The notes under the pieces were generated by a model. That model ran no database searches. It was not told where the DNA came from and was given only the letters and a program-made list of their open reading frames with translations. A stretch of 64,000 nucleotides of DNA from Pristionchus mayeri (Eukaryota > Nematoda > Chromadorea > Rhabditida > Neodiplogasteridae): the NCBI GenBank assembly GCA_036245805.1, contig BTRK01000006.1, positions 35,096,901 to 35,160,900 of the forward strand, given 5' to 3'. Positions 1-11,918 of the stretch are shown piece after piece (within the stretch, counting starts at the first letter, position 1; each line of letters opens with the position of its first letter). A program made the translations under genes and the position numbers.

Positions 1-3000
1 CGAATCTCGTTCTCCCAGGAGACAAAGAAGCAGGGCCTATCAAGAAAACCATCGACATCGTGTCATCGGGTATGTCTCGCGATAAATTTCAGAGATAAGT
101 ATGAAGTGTAAATATAAATCCACGTGATACTCATAAAATGCTTCAACTTTTTCAGATGAGGAGAACATGGGAGTTCCAAAGCCTTCAACAAGTAGTGCAA
201 TCACGGTGGAAACTCCGGTAATTCATGAAGTGCCTCCTCCCCCATTTATCGCCCTTCCCGCGCCAGTGCAAATCGATGTGACGCCTGCCTCTCCACATAG
301 AAGCGAGGTAAACATTTCCACCCATTTCTCTCATTCTACTCTCGCCTGCCATGATAGCTCAGTTGGGAGAGCGTTAGACTGAAGATCTAAAGGTCGCCGG
401 TTCGATCCCGGCTCGTGGCATCCTTTTGCTTTTTTTCCTTCCATCATAGGAAAAACTTGTTGAGACTTATTTTACCGTTTGCCACTCATTCCAGTCAACC
501 GCTTCGATAAGAGAAGTCTCGGGCACTCCTCCACCAGCCGCTCCCACTCCTCCCCCTATGCCGACTGCTTTCGCTGCTGCACAGGCTGCATCTGTACCGA
601 TTCTGACAGCTAAGCCACCCACTCCACCGACATCTGCAAGGAAATCGAATGGAGAGGCCATCGAGACACCCATTCTGGAGCAGGTAATCGTTGAGAAATT
701 AAAGAAAATTAATTCCTGATTTTTGAAGATTGAATCGAGATGGGGAACAGGTGAACGGAAAAGGAAATGAAGAAGTAAATTGCAGAAGCCGAGCATAGTG
801 ACTAAGCCAGCGACTCCCCCGAGGAAGGAGAGCGAACCTGGACGGAAGACACCCACTCCGCCCGTTGCCATCGGTGAGATCCTCGTACACTTTCATGGCT
901 CGAAATTTCAATAATGTTGATAATCTCGGTTGAATTCGTATATGAATATGCAGACTCTCCCCAATCGCTCTCCTATGCCGTTCCTTCCTCTGTAGACTCG
1001 CATCCAGACGCGCATCTTACTGTCGCCGCCGTCGACGTCCATCAGAACAACGAACCGGAAGATGTGAGTTTTGTGCCTCTTCTCCAGGGTTTTATGCTAC
1101 TGAAGAGAGGATAAAGTGAGGAGTACAGTATACACGGAACATACATCCGGACTTTCAGCACACCAGCATCGGGGGAGGTCGTGATCGCAGTTCGTCGATC
1201 GCCTCAGTCGCTGGCCTTCCGACCATCTGGGACAGCTTCCAAGTACTGGGCACGCAATATGCACAACCTGAAGGATCAGGTAATCGATGAACCCACTTGA
1301 ATGTTGTCAGGTCGATCGTAAATTCTATTCTAATTTGCAAATATGGGCGAAAAGGCGAATAAAATTCGAATGTGTCAGCTCGTCGTGAAAGTTCGCACTC
1401 ACTGGACAATGCACTCAATCGACGATATCCCGAGCATTTCTATGGACCGATTCTAGTGGGAAAGACAGGTAAGCGATTTGCACCATTGTTCCAATGTATC
1501 TGCATCTCTAAGTTCATGCATTGTATTTTCTTCCAATGCTCCTTTTCGCTTTTAGTTCCTTTCTGATCACGCGTTATCAATCATTTACTTTCTCTTACTA
1601 TTTTTCGAGTAATGAACCAATCATAAACATCTTGTAGATACTTGGGGTTCCTTTCAACGTCTACAGTTTCAAGAGATATCCATTTATAATTTTAGGAGAG
1701 GAGATTTCGACGACGCCCAGTCAAGAGACTCCACCTGTAATCGAAGATAAGATCTCCGTGAAGAGTGTGATCGACAGCCTCAAGGGATCCGCATTCATGC
1801 CGAAGGAAGTGGTGAGTGTATCACATAAACCGTCTAGTAGATATAAAAAGAATTGAAAAGAGAAGGATAATTTGAGATGGCCGCGGCTGATGCAGCTATC
1901 TCCTTGCCAGTCGAAGTGTTTCTGGAACCTAAGGACCCGAAGGATAAAGTTGAGGTATATTATTCGTCTTATTCTTTCATTGTTCTTGCAAATCATCTTC
2001 GTTTTAGCCTCTAGTCCGCAAGTCGAGTCGGGAAGATCTACAAAAGTCGAAGCTGGCAGAGATGCTCGGAGTGACAGAAAGCGAGCCGATCTCGAGGAAA
2101 ACATCCGGTACTCAAAGGCGTTCCTTTCTCGTATGCTGTGCATTGTGGAAGAGAACTCGAGCGTTCGACCATAAACGTCGGCAATTTCCTAGAGCTATTT
2201 TGAAATATTTAAGGAGCTCTGGGACCCTTTCCAAATGTTCATAGAATGCCCATTCCGTTACACTATTTCATAACTATCGAACATTTTCTCACATTTTTTG
2301 CGTTATAAAGTCAGATAGCTCTCATCACAGGATTCATGGATGAGCACGATTCCGCAGCGCTTGAAGAGCTGAGCAGAAGAGGGATGCAGATTGAGATTCC
2401 ACAGTTAGACACCAGTCAGCTAGATACTGCTTCCACTACGCCGAGGTGGGCGGAGACCAACGATCAAAATGTTGATATGTAAATGACAGATCTACTGCAC
2501 GCGGGGCGCGTTCCTCTCAGATGGTAGCTAGAGGAAGCAGAAGTGATCATGCTATGGAGGATAGCAGGAGCAGGTTCTAATACAGTTACAAATGAGATCA
2601 TGCATCTAAAAAAGGGAAAATTCTGTAGATATTCAAATTTTGTAGGGAACGCAAGGGCTTGCACGGTATGTCGAAAGACCGCGAAAGGCTCGTGAAGGCG
2701 ACGATGGAAAGTAGCACGAAGCAGGCCAGAGAGAGGTCAGCAACTTTGATCCACCAAGGAATAAAATATACAGTATTGCAGGAGTACGGAGACACGCTCG
2801 CGCAGTCGTGATGCCCCACCATCGAAGGAAACGAAGCCTCCCTCTAAGATGACCAGCGCCGAGGAGCGGCTGTACAACTTCAGAAAGTGCGATTTTTGTG
2901 CCTTATTTGTAGCTTTTCTGCAGAACTTGTCCCGATCCGATCTGACATTTCTCATCAGGCAACAGCGAGAGGCGGAGTCGATGGAACTATCGAGCAGTGG

Positions 3001-6000
3001 CTACAGGATACGCACCCTTCCCAGCACCATCAAATCGCCCATTAGGTACAGCATAGTATGTCATTTAGATGCCAAAGTAGCAGTAGTAATAATAGTAGAG
3101 ATGTAAGTGTCTCCCTTCTCCAGGAAGTCCACAGACAAGTCTTATCGGGAGAGTGGGCGCGATATATTCGGTGGCTTTCACACGTGGACGGGGCTTGTCT
3201 CCACTAGGTCACCGCTTCCCTCATTACGTGTAGACGAATGTAGAACTAGAAAGATGTAGATATTGAGAATATTTTCTTATCTCTGTTCTGATCCCTTCCT
3301 CGTCTCAGATCTCCCGAGCACTCTCGCTCACCCGCCACTCGCCTTTCTCGAGGCGGACAACTTCGAAGAACCGTCAGTAGACCTGAGATACAGAAGTCGT
3401 CGAGAAGTGTGGAGCCTCCCAGGCAATCGTCCGTCAGAAAACCACCAGTCAAACCTCGCGGCAAATCGTCACCTCCCAGCACTGCAGCTACGAAACAACG
3501 GTATTTTTCGTACTGTTAACAGTTCCTTCTTATGCATCTTGCAGACATTATCGGTTCCGTAATTTAAATAAATCCATTTAAAATATGGTGAAATGAAACG
3601 TTCAATTCGGAAAATGTAGGCCGAAGCATCGGGACGATGGCCTGGAAAGCGCCTTCTTCAGTCGACTCGCACATCCGAAGATCAAGGAACAACGAGAGCC
3701 TAAACTGCAAATTAAGGGGTAAGAGCAGCTCCGATTCAGGTAACTGCCGTCAGTATTGTCAAAATAAAGGAATCTTGGACATGTCATGAACGGAAAAATT
3801 TAGCAAAAGATTCTGACCACTGAGCGGATCGAACGCCCAACCTTTCGATCTGGAGTCGAACGCGCTACCATTGCGCCAAGCAGTCATGTTGGGATGGGAG
3901 AGAGGACGGGTACACAATGCGTCTTTAGACGACGGAGGGTGAGAGAAGAGTGAGGAGATTGTGGGGCGAGAGACACGTTGTGCACTTGTTTACGAGAGTT
4001 GGGGGAGGGCGCATTAGCTCTCGTACTTCAAATTATGAATTGATGTCAGTGAAATCAAGTAAATTGAAAAGAAGAATAACTTTGCTCGATTGCAGAAGAC
4101 CCGTTCGTCAGCTGAGTTCAATATCGGAAAAGAGCGGCGAAGTGGCGTCTGAATTCGCAGTGACCGGAAGTAAGCTGTCAATTATTCAATGATGTCTCCT
4201 CGAGCGTCACTTAATCGATCTAATAGGAATTCGAGTGAAGAAGTGAACAATGAAACAGTTGTTCTTTAATTTTACAATGCAAACTTCCGAAATAGGATGA
4301 ATTTCAGACAATTAGTTTGAAATTGAAATATGATTAAATTGATTATTGTTGAATATATTTAAATAATTAATCAAATAATTGAGGTGGAGATATCGCTATG
4401 TCTGCTCCTAGCACAACAAGAAGAGTGGAAGCTGCGATGGGCCGAGCATCGAAGAGATTGCTACTATCACCACCCTCCAAGAGAAGGTACTACTGAGACA
4501 ATTTCCATGTTTTGTAATAGAACGCTCATTCTATTCCATACATGGCAAGCAGAATCTTCGATTGGATCATTCATTAGTTCTCAATAAGAAATCCGTGAAT
4601 GGCTGGAAAACAGCTCTAGAATGTGAAACGGTGTTCAATCGCAGGCTCTCGCCGCCCTCCGACTTGGTCAGAAGCCCAATGGGAAGCACGATCATCGACA
4701 AAAAGCTGATTTTGGAAACGATCTTCTCGAATGAAGGAACCGGTGAGCTAATGTTTCAAGATCGACTGATCTTTGATCTCTTTCAGACGTCGACATGCCT
4801 CTTACTTCTCGTCACGAGAGCGTCGCCGACCTCAAGGGAATCGTCATCGTCGAGAAGAAGGCAGAGTACAGCTCAGACACGATGGATCCCGTGCCCAGAC
4901 CCCCACTACCGAAAGCCTCCCATCACTCATCGAGGAGCTTCACGGGTAACTTGATTTCTGATAGGATGATGTTCGTATACAATTAGTCTAACCATTGATG
5001 AGTCGGTGATCTGAAAGATTGGTGCTTGCTCATTTATTCGAATTATCTAGTCTACAGTAATGAATGAGCAGAATAATATGCGTAACTCAATCGTTTGCAG
5101 GCCGATCCTTCCTCCCTCCAATCTCCTCCGATCGAACAACCTTCCGAGCCCCCACGAGATCCCTCAGGGCGTCGAATATTTCCTTGCCTACTATCAGGAG
5201 AGGACACGGAAAGGAAGGGCATCACTCGAATGTAAGGATTCTCGAATTCCGAGAATGCGAATGATACATTCCTATTGTTATGGAAGGTAGTCGCGTGATT
5301 TCTACACATTCAAAGATCAAGAGACATCCAGAGGATGGCTGAAAGCCTTGTTTTGCCCTTAGGTGCATGCAATATCAAGTATACTTCCCAGTTGAAAGCA
5401 CATCTCTCGGTCGAGTGACCCCCGAGGCTACGATATGATTAGTGAAGGAGCAGGAACGAGAGGAAAACTGGATTACGCTCAACGAGGAAGTTGTTCTCTC
5501 AGGATTCCTCTTCGGCCACTTCGAGTGACTTCCCCACCCCTCCGGTAGCCTCTTCCCTTCGAGAAATGAGACGAGCTTCGCAAGTTTCGACAATTCGACG
5601 AAAGGTGCAAAAGGGGCCAAAGGCAATTCTCTAATATTCCCCGCTGTCTCTGCAGCTGCAAAGTGCCTATCAGCTGTCGCAATTTTTCTAACGAAGCGAG
5701 TGCGTAGAGGCAGTTTCAGGCACGCCTGAGAGCGCATTTCGAAACCAGACATGCAATTGAGCAAATTGTCCTGTGACCAATGTGACCACTCTTTGGGTGA
5801 AGGGCGGTGAAGTTGATACGAAAGAAGAGGACGTGCTAAATCTATTGCAGATTCGACATCGACAAGGCCCTGATTTCCAGTCGCAGGCTGATCTTCGAAG
5901 TATAGGAAGAGGGGAGAGGGCTGGAGGGACATCTCGATCAGCCGATGACCTCTGTGATGAATGCAGTGGCAGCAGACTGCTGCCCGGGCTGCAACGACCA

Positions 6001-6098
6001 TTCAGAGCGGTAATCTGTGAACATCTGTCTTGAATCCCAGAAGAGCGCTAATCCAAGTAATTTGATTGAGTGATCTAACTGCTCACTTGTAAATGTGT

Positions 6099-6153
<55 letters not shown>

Positions 6154-6988
6154 AACTTGCTCGAGAAACACATGATACTCTCTGAGCCCTTCCTTGATGA
6201 GAGTCTTTTTGCGTATTCGTGACTTTCTAGTGAACAAATCGTTCGGTTTCTCGAGATGTGTTCGCTGAGGTAAATGAGGATGTGAAGGTGTTTGTATTCC
6301 AGTTGATTAGCCTGCAGAACGGTCTAAGTTAGCTCGCGAAAGACAAGCATCACTCTGATTACTATTAGTCACTGATTAGGCGAGGGGGGAAGGAAAAAGT
6401 CATGCACCGCATTTTTTCATAGGGTACGACAAAGAAAGCATATCCGACTCCTAAATGTGGTGCGATTCAGTTTTGATAGAAGAAGCAAATGGAGTCCGGC
6501 TAGGGCTGAAGTCACTCAATTTAATCAAGAACGAGTTATGTTATGCCGAGAGCAAGGCTATTGGGTGGTCGAGAAGATATGACAGTATTATTATTGTGGA
6601 CATTCAGCGGGATTCCTCTTTCCTGCCTACAACCTCCGTCTCGTCTCGCAGTCGATCAGTCGCCCATCTGCCTGAGGCAAGTCTCCTAATCAGATCTCCC
6701 CCTCTCTCGACCCTTCCCGTGCTTGTCAAGTCCACTCAGCCCTCAAAGCCCTCTCGAGGCAAAGGTCGACTAAGCATCTGAGGGTACGAATTCGAATTGC
6801 GGTCAAGTGCTTGTTTTCAGAAATCATCGAGAACGGAGAAGAGTAGTCGAGGGGGAGCAGCACGACACTCCAGTTTGCTAAGTCTGCGAAGTGGCCACAC
6901 ACTGTCATCGGCAGAGATGAGCCCCTATCTGGGTCGAGACCCCACTCTACCCCCAAAGGAGAACCTCTGGTGGGGCCATGTACCGTAA
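1..6988 (+). CDS. Ser/Pro/Arg-rich protein, 3' part of a multi-exon gene (5' end outside window)
   Basis: I do not recognise this protein. The open frame already runs at base 1. Exons joined by frame and splice sites are 1-69, 156-307, 495-683, 786-873, 954-1063, 1159-1279, 1379-1468, 1696-1811, 1877-1954, 2008-2107, 2331-2445, 2490-2573, 2646-2735, 2782-2886, 2959-3045, 3124-3207, 3309-3500, 3620-3718, 4096-4169, 4390-4486, 4645-4742, 4787-4945, 5101-5231 and 5851-6009. The exons between 5232 and 6650 and the last exons are uncertain. The end could be at 6781 or at 6988, where a frame ending in WWGHVP stops. The protein is low complexity: repeated T-P-P and P-P-x-P runs at the start, then arginine/serine-rich stretches with many possible phosphorylation sites. 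I see no enzyme motif, signal peptide or membrane segment. A nuclear or cytoskeletal scaffold is possible but is only a guess. Two introns carry tRNA genes. Confidence 0.78.
348..420 (+). tRNA. tRNA-Phe (GAA)
   Basis: A complete 73-base cloverleaf. The acceptor stem GCCATGA pairs with TCGTGGC with one G-T pair. The anticodon stem TTAGA/TCTAA encloses a loop with anticodon GAA. The T stem GCCGG/CCGGC is perfect and is followed by discriminator A. The A box (TAGCTCAGTTGG) and B box (GGTTCGATCCC) are intact, so polymerase III transcription is expected. It lies in the 308-494 intron of the Ser/Pro-rich gene, on the same strand. Confidence 0.96.
3814..3885 (-). tRNA. tRNA-Trp (CCA)
   Basis: Read on the minus strand this gives a 72-base cloverleaf. 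The anticodon stem TTCGA/TCGAA is perfect and the anticodon is CCA. The acceptor arm GACTGCT/AGTGGTC has two wobble pairs, and the T stem GGGCG/CGCTC has one. The A box TGGCGCAATGG and B box GTTCGATCC are present. It is antisense within the 3719-4095 intron of the Ser/Pro-rich gene. Confidence 0.95.
6100..6150. repeat. (GA)n microsatellite
   Basis: About 25 uninterrupted GA units in the 3' part of the Ser/Pro-rich gene, in sequence I read as intron. Its length is likely to vary between individuals. Confidence 0.97.
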
Positions 6989-7817
6989 TCACCCATTGTT
7001 AGCCCTCAATTCATCATTGTGAACCTCTCAGGAGGCTCTGTTTCGTCTTATGCTTAGCCGTTCTTGTGTATGCACTCATATTACGTTGTTATAGTTGCTT
7101 TTCATTCTTTCATCCCAGTTCTCTTTCAATTGTCGAACAAAACCGCAATACATTCGAAGCTCAGTGCCCATCTTTCATAGTCCATCTCATCATCTCAACT
7201 ATTTTGTTCATTCCCGATCTCTTTCATTCTCCTTCTCATCCGGTAGACATCCTTCCCCGATCTCTAGTTCATACTTCGCTCTCGTTCCGTGTCATAATCC
7301 ACTCGCTGCTAAAATCTTTCCTCTAATCCTCTGCCCTCTTCCTTCGTTTCGTTGTTCTCCGCCTACATTATCTCTCTTTCAGCTGAGTTGCAATGAGTGA
7401 GAAGACCACGAGAGCCATCCTCATAATTGCATAATTTCCCCCCGTTGCACCCATCGTAATTACAATTTCCCTCTTTTTCGTCCACATTTGCTGTTTCGTT
7501 CCCGGTTCAATGATGATAAACACCACCTCGGTAACGTACGCTCTTTATAATGGATGGATACAGAAAAGGGTCGACTAGACGAGGCGTGGATACAATCGCG
7601 GATAAACACACGAGAGAATAATCAACGAAGCGTCTCTCCGACTCTTCTCCACTCCAAGTGATCTTTGATCTCTGATGCCCGATGGCTATGGTGGACTAGG
7701 GGTGCTGCTGGTGGTTTGATCTCTCTGTTTGGCGGGATGGGGAAGGAGTTTACTGAGCTGAGTGCAGATGGAATCGGGAGGGAACAGCGAGGATTGGGAG
7801 AGAAGGGGAGAGGGAGA
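6989..7817. other. Intergenic gap between convergent genes
   Basis: Pyrimidine-rich sequence (TCTC and CTTTC runs) at 7080-7400 with no coherent exon chain. The genes on either side converge here, so it should hold both 3' UTRs. I see no clear RNA gene or repeat. Confidence 0.6.
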
Positions 7818-8370
7818 TTACGGCTTCTCGTGCTGCTGGATCGCCATCGTCTCCGTGACAGCCTGCTTGTTTTGCATATACTTAGTACGAATGGAAATTG
7901 ATCTTTTCGAATAAAGATTCAACTAAAAAAAATCAATTCAAAAACTCTTCGTACCTTGTTGTAGAAGCTGCGAAGGAATGACATGTCGACGGTGTCTTCG
8001 TATCCAGCCAACTCCGCTGCTTCGAGAACCTTCGACAACACGTCGGAGGGTGTCTGAATAAGGAGAAGTCGACGTCGAGAGAGATAAGCTTCACTCACCG
8101 TGCAAGTTTTCGTGGCAAGTTCGAACTCTGGGGGTGAGGAGGCACGCTTAAGGAGAAGTCCGCGACAGGCAGGGGCGAACGAAAACTTTCTGAGAAGAAA
8201 CAGGTGCAAATATGAAGGAGTTTCGAATGGTCCATTAGACTCAAACCAAACGAGGGAAACGAAGGAGTATTGGCGACTATACAATTCAAATGAGAGTTAT
8301 ACCTGCAGTCGAGTGAGAATGTAACTGCGGCGAGGAGAGCCACCAAGAGAAGGCACGACAGTCTCGACAT
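7818..8370 (-). CDS. Elevenin-type neuropeptide precursor (SNET-1-like)
   Basis: Four minus-strand exons, 8303-8370, 8099-8189, 7955-8053 and 7818-7922, with phases that add to 120 codons plus stop. The start ATG (8368-8370) opens a hydrophobic signal peptide, MSRLSCLLLVALLAAVTFS. Immediately after it comes the mature motif LDCRKFSFAPACRGLLLKR. It has two cysteines able to form a ring, the core FAPACRG, and a KR processing site. This core is the hallmark of elevenin, known from molluscs, annelids and arthropods and as SNET-1 in C. elegans. The exon 1/2 junction falls inside the peptide, after the first cysteine. The rest of the precursor (ELATKTC, then a helical stretch) has a third cysteine, as spacer regions of such precursors often do. 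It should be secreted from neurons and act on a GPCR. The last exon boundary (TTTTTTTTAG acceptor) is the least sure part. Confidence 0.88.
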
Positions 8371-9863
8371 TTCTTCTTCGACGACTCAGACAAGAATGAG
8401 GAATAGGCCAAGGAGGGGCTGGGCGGGGTCGAGGGGCGGAGTCTGCAAGGAGGAGATGAGAGAGATACGCCCACGTAGTACTGATAGATATGATGAAACT
8501 GAACGAGTTCTGAATGGATAAAAGGTACAGTAACTGAAGTGGGGAAATAAGGAGGGGTATACGTGAGAGTGTTGACTCCTCGCGCATAGAATAGCTGAGA
8601 TGTTGTCGCAGTGGGTCTTTGGCCATGCTAATCTAAGAGAAGCACATCGCTCCCCTGCCTGAGATTGAGAAGGAAGAGAGAGAGAAGAATGGACACACGA
8701 AGTCAACCAAGGAAGGGGGAAGACCACAGATCAGGCTGAAGACTGAGATCACAGTGGAAACACGGACAACATGACGGATGACGTCGATGTACACGGCACG
8801 GATAGCTCACAGTTCGCTTCAGATGTGCACAGGCAGTTGTAGCAGCAAAAAAATAAGATAAGCGAAGAGAATCTGAAGGATTGCCATCAGATGATCGCGT
8901 TTAGGTTAAGCATAAGTGCGTCAATGATCGTAAAATAGATTCGATAGACATTTCTTGTTCTTTCAGACTTGATTCTACTCTCCATTCAACGTCCCATCAC
9001 TTCCTTTATTCATTCGAATTTTTTGTAGCGTTTTTCACTTTTTTACTTCCTAGTCAGATCGAAATGCACGTCATCCCACAGATATCGTACAACCCCTTAG
9101 AATAGATAACACCTGCTCCATTTCGAATTATTTAAAAACCAAATGTAAGAATCGACTATGACATCAGAGAAAAGCGAGTACTCACGCAGAATGCAAATAG
9201 GAGTGCCCCATTATACTATCTATATGAACCTAGTGCACGTAATATGTCGAACATGCAGCTAATCCAAGGATGGTTTGAAAGACCTGCACAGATTCAGGTG
9301 CTGAATATCGATACTTCTACATTTGCACGTATTACTTCAGTGGAATTGTGTCTTTCGTCCGAAATTGGGAAACAATGCACCTGTCACTTCCTGCTTCGAA
9401 TTGTTGATCCATGAAACGTACGATGTTGAAATATATTCTAAGCAAAATGAATGGCAGGCAACATTGGCAACATAAATATGGGAAGTTTTCTTCGTTGAGC
9501 AACTGATGATCTTTTGATATTGTAATGCTCGTCTTAAGTAACCACACAGCACTGTTTGTTACCTCACATGATGCACGAATCTGACGTATGCGCTTAGTTT
9601 TCTCAAAAGCGAATCATCACGAGTGTAAATTGATCAAAGAAGCACACAAGGAAGTTGAAGTGAGTGAATGTGCTAAGATTAATTCAGGGAGATTCTTCAT
9701 CGAATGGAATGACTAACTGAATATTTTAGCTAAATCTCTACACCTGTAAAAGAGCAAGATGTGTAATGGCCAAGAGAATTACAAGGAATTTATTAAAATG
9801 AGTAATGATGATCTCGGGACTAATACCTGTCTATACATCTGGTGGATAATTCAAACACAATTA
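8371..9863. other. Intergenic region upstream of the elevenin gene
   Basis: Holds the presumed promoter of the minus-strand elevenin gene, next to 8371, and the 3' end of the next minus-strand gene. I find no exon chain, tRNA or clear inverted repeat. Open frames at 8286-8727 read through purine/pyrimidine-biased sequence and look like chance. Confidence 0.5.
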
Positions 9864-11456
9864 TCATTCAAGTGCATCATCTGTGGTTGTTTCCGGAGGA
9901 TCAATGATAGTTGGAAAAGTTGTGCCTGTTTGTTGACCGGAGGAAGAGGGATTCCAGAATGTGAATCGGAAGATGATAAGAACAATGAGGAAGAAAAGAA
10001 TGCCAAGGATGAAGTTTATGTACATCTTCTTTCGGTTTGCTGAAAAGAAATTTATTTTCAACTCAAAATTCAAATTTCGCTCTTTAGTAAATATCAACAA
10101 TATTTGTCAAATACCATAAACCGGTACCGGGTGATCTCTTATCATCACAACACAATTTCTAGGTGTGCATTGGGGCGCCCGCTTGAGCTACTTCTCGATA
10201 AGAAAGGGTCAGGTGAGCGATTAGAAAACGAGCAGAATGAGGCATTCCGTGTGGAAATTAACTAATGTTTACCGTTGACTAGCGCGAGTTCGAGTCGCAT
10301 TTCAGCTTGTCGTCGACTCTCTTCGATGTCGAAGTCAAACTAAGATGTTAATATTTGTTTCATAGCAATGAAAACTATTTGAAATTTAAAAAAATCAACT
10401 AACATCATCCTGGTATGGATGCCGAGGCAACGGTGGACACTCCGTACCACATGTCAGGGCTTCCTGCAACACTTTAGTTTTCCACCGAAACCAGAGTACA
10501 CGAAACGTCATATATCATCACTCAGTATTTTTTGAAGCACGGGCGTTAAAAAAAGGAAGCTATTATAAGCCGGATCGAATGGAATTTTGTCATGCTGTTG
10601 TTTTAATATTTTTAATAAAGTTTGAACGAAATCAACAAAGTACTTACATCGTATGCGGGCGGTGCAGCATCGGGTGAGGGTCCGTTGAAGTCTGGAGGAG
10701 GCAGATCCCAAATTACTTCTGGAGCATCTGCTGGAATTTCCGGATCACGCGCTTGCTGTTGAAGTGTCTCGACTTCCACTGGTGCGCTTTCTGTTGCAGG
10801 TGGATGCGTGGGCGTTTCTGAAAAGGTTGAAATTCGGTATTAAAATAGTCTGATTTGAATACTGGTACTGAGATGAACGCGCTCGTAGTGTCGAATTCTC
10901 TCGTGTGACAAACAGAAACGAAAGGAAGTTTCCTAGATCTAATTTTCGATGAGTTAACGTGTTTTGTCAAACACATAATCTATTATAGATTTCTATGCAA
11001 CACAGAATGGTGAAGTGCAAAGACTATTCATCGTTGCTCTCCTTTGTGAGAAACCGATGGCGAAATTACGATTATATTTTCTCAGCAAAGAGGAACGCGT
11101 GGTTCTTCGTTTTGGATTGGTTCAATTAGAAAACATTGAATTTCACTAAATCGTTCACCAATATCTAACACGGTGCATTGTACGAACCTTCAATCGGGTC
11201 AACGCTAATTTCACTGAATTCGAGTGGGTGTGCGATGCCCGACGGCGAAGCTGTAATAGAAGAATATTATTGGATCTGATCGAGCTAAGAGATTAGAGAT
11301 AGAGATAGAAAGAATTATGATTAATCTACAGGGGCAAAATATTCTGGACTAATTTGGCCTATTTTTTTCTTTCAATTTCCATCCATGCAGTGAGAGTTTC
11401 TAATGTAACTCACTAGGATCTCCGACCGTTGCCGATCGTTGTTTTCCTTCAGCCAT
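9864..11456 (-). CDS. Small proline-rich protein with C-terminal membrane anchor
   Basis: Six minus-strand exons, 11414-11456, 11188-11250, 10648-10817, 10404-10463, 10273-10339 and 9864-10039, give 192 residues with all phases matching. The start is MAEGKQRSATVGDP with no signal peptide. The middle is acidic and proline-rich, with PPPDF and a PPAYD motif of PPxY type that could bind a WW domain. A charged helix (FDFDIEESRRQAEMRLELAL) follows. Near the C-terminus one strongly hydrophobic segment, YINFILGILFFLIVLIIF, follows NRKK, and the tail is short, Ser/Thr/Pro-rich and acidic. The layout fits a single-pass protein with the basic, proline-rich side in the cytosol. I do not recognise the family, and any role as a trafficking or ubiquitin-ligase adaptor is inference from PPxY alone. 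Confidence 0.75.
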
Positions 11457-11902
11457 GGGCGTGTTCCTGGGAGTGATGATGAGTGGAAGAGGTGGATGAG
11501 TGGCTTCTCTTATCAATTCCCGTCATCGACCCAATCGATTCGCTTCTCAGGGGTTATCACCCAATGCCTTTGTGTGCTTCATGAACCACTAGAGAGAGAG
11601 AGGAGTGAGAAAGCGATAAGCACGACTTCCGTTTTATAGAATACGTTTGGCACTTTGCCAACACATACTTTTCCAAGAGGCTCACTCGATAGTGTGGCTG
11701 CATTTTCTTAAAACCTATTTAGCACTGTCATTATATAATTCATTTTATAAAACGACTATAGGATCATTGTCTGATAATGCTAAAACTAGTGATAATTCTC
11801 TCATTGACATTCCAGCCAATGCCTTAGGTTTCTTCTCATAACTCCATTCCCTCCGATTCGTTTGTGCCGGTTTAACTGAAGTAGTAGCTCTTGTATACTC
11901 AT

Positions 11903-11918
11903 TTTATAACAATTCAGG
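11903..11918 (+). promoter_or_regulatory. Likely trans-splice (spliced-leader) acceptor before the zinc-finger gene
   Basis: TTTTATAACAATTCAG stands one base before the ATG at 11919. An acceptor this close to a start codon, with no obvious 5' exon, is the usual look of a nematode SL trans-splice site. An unseen non-coding first exon is the alternative. Confidence 0.55.

Noticed and set aside
5375..6001. 208-codon open frame on the minus strand
   Set aside because: It is antisense to the Ser/Pro-rich gene, overlaps its exon 5851-6009 and has no recognisable family. Arg/Ser-rich exons often leave open antisense frames.
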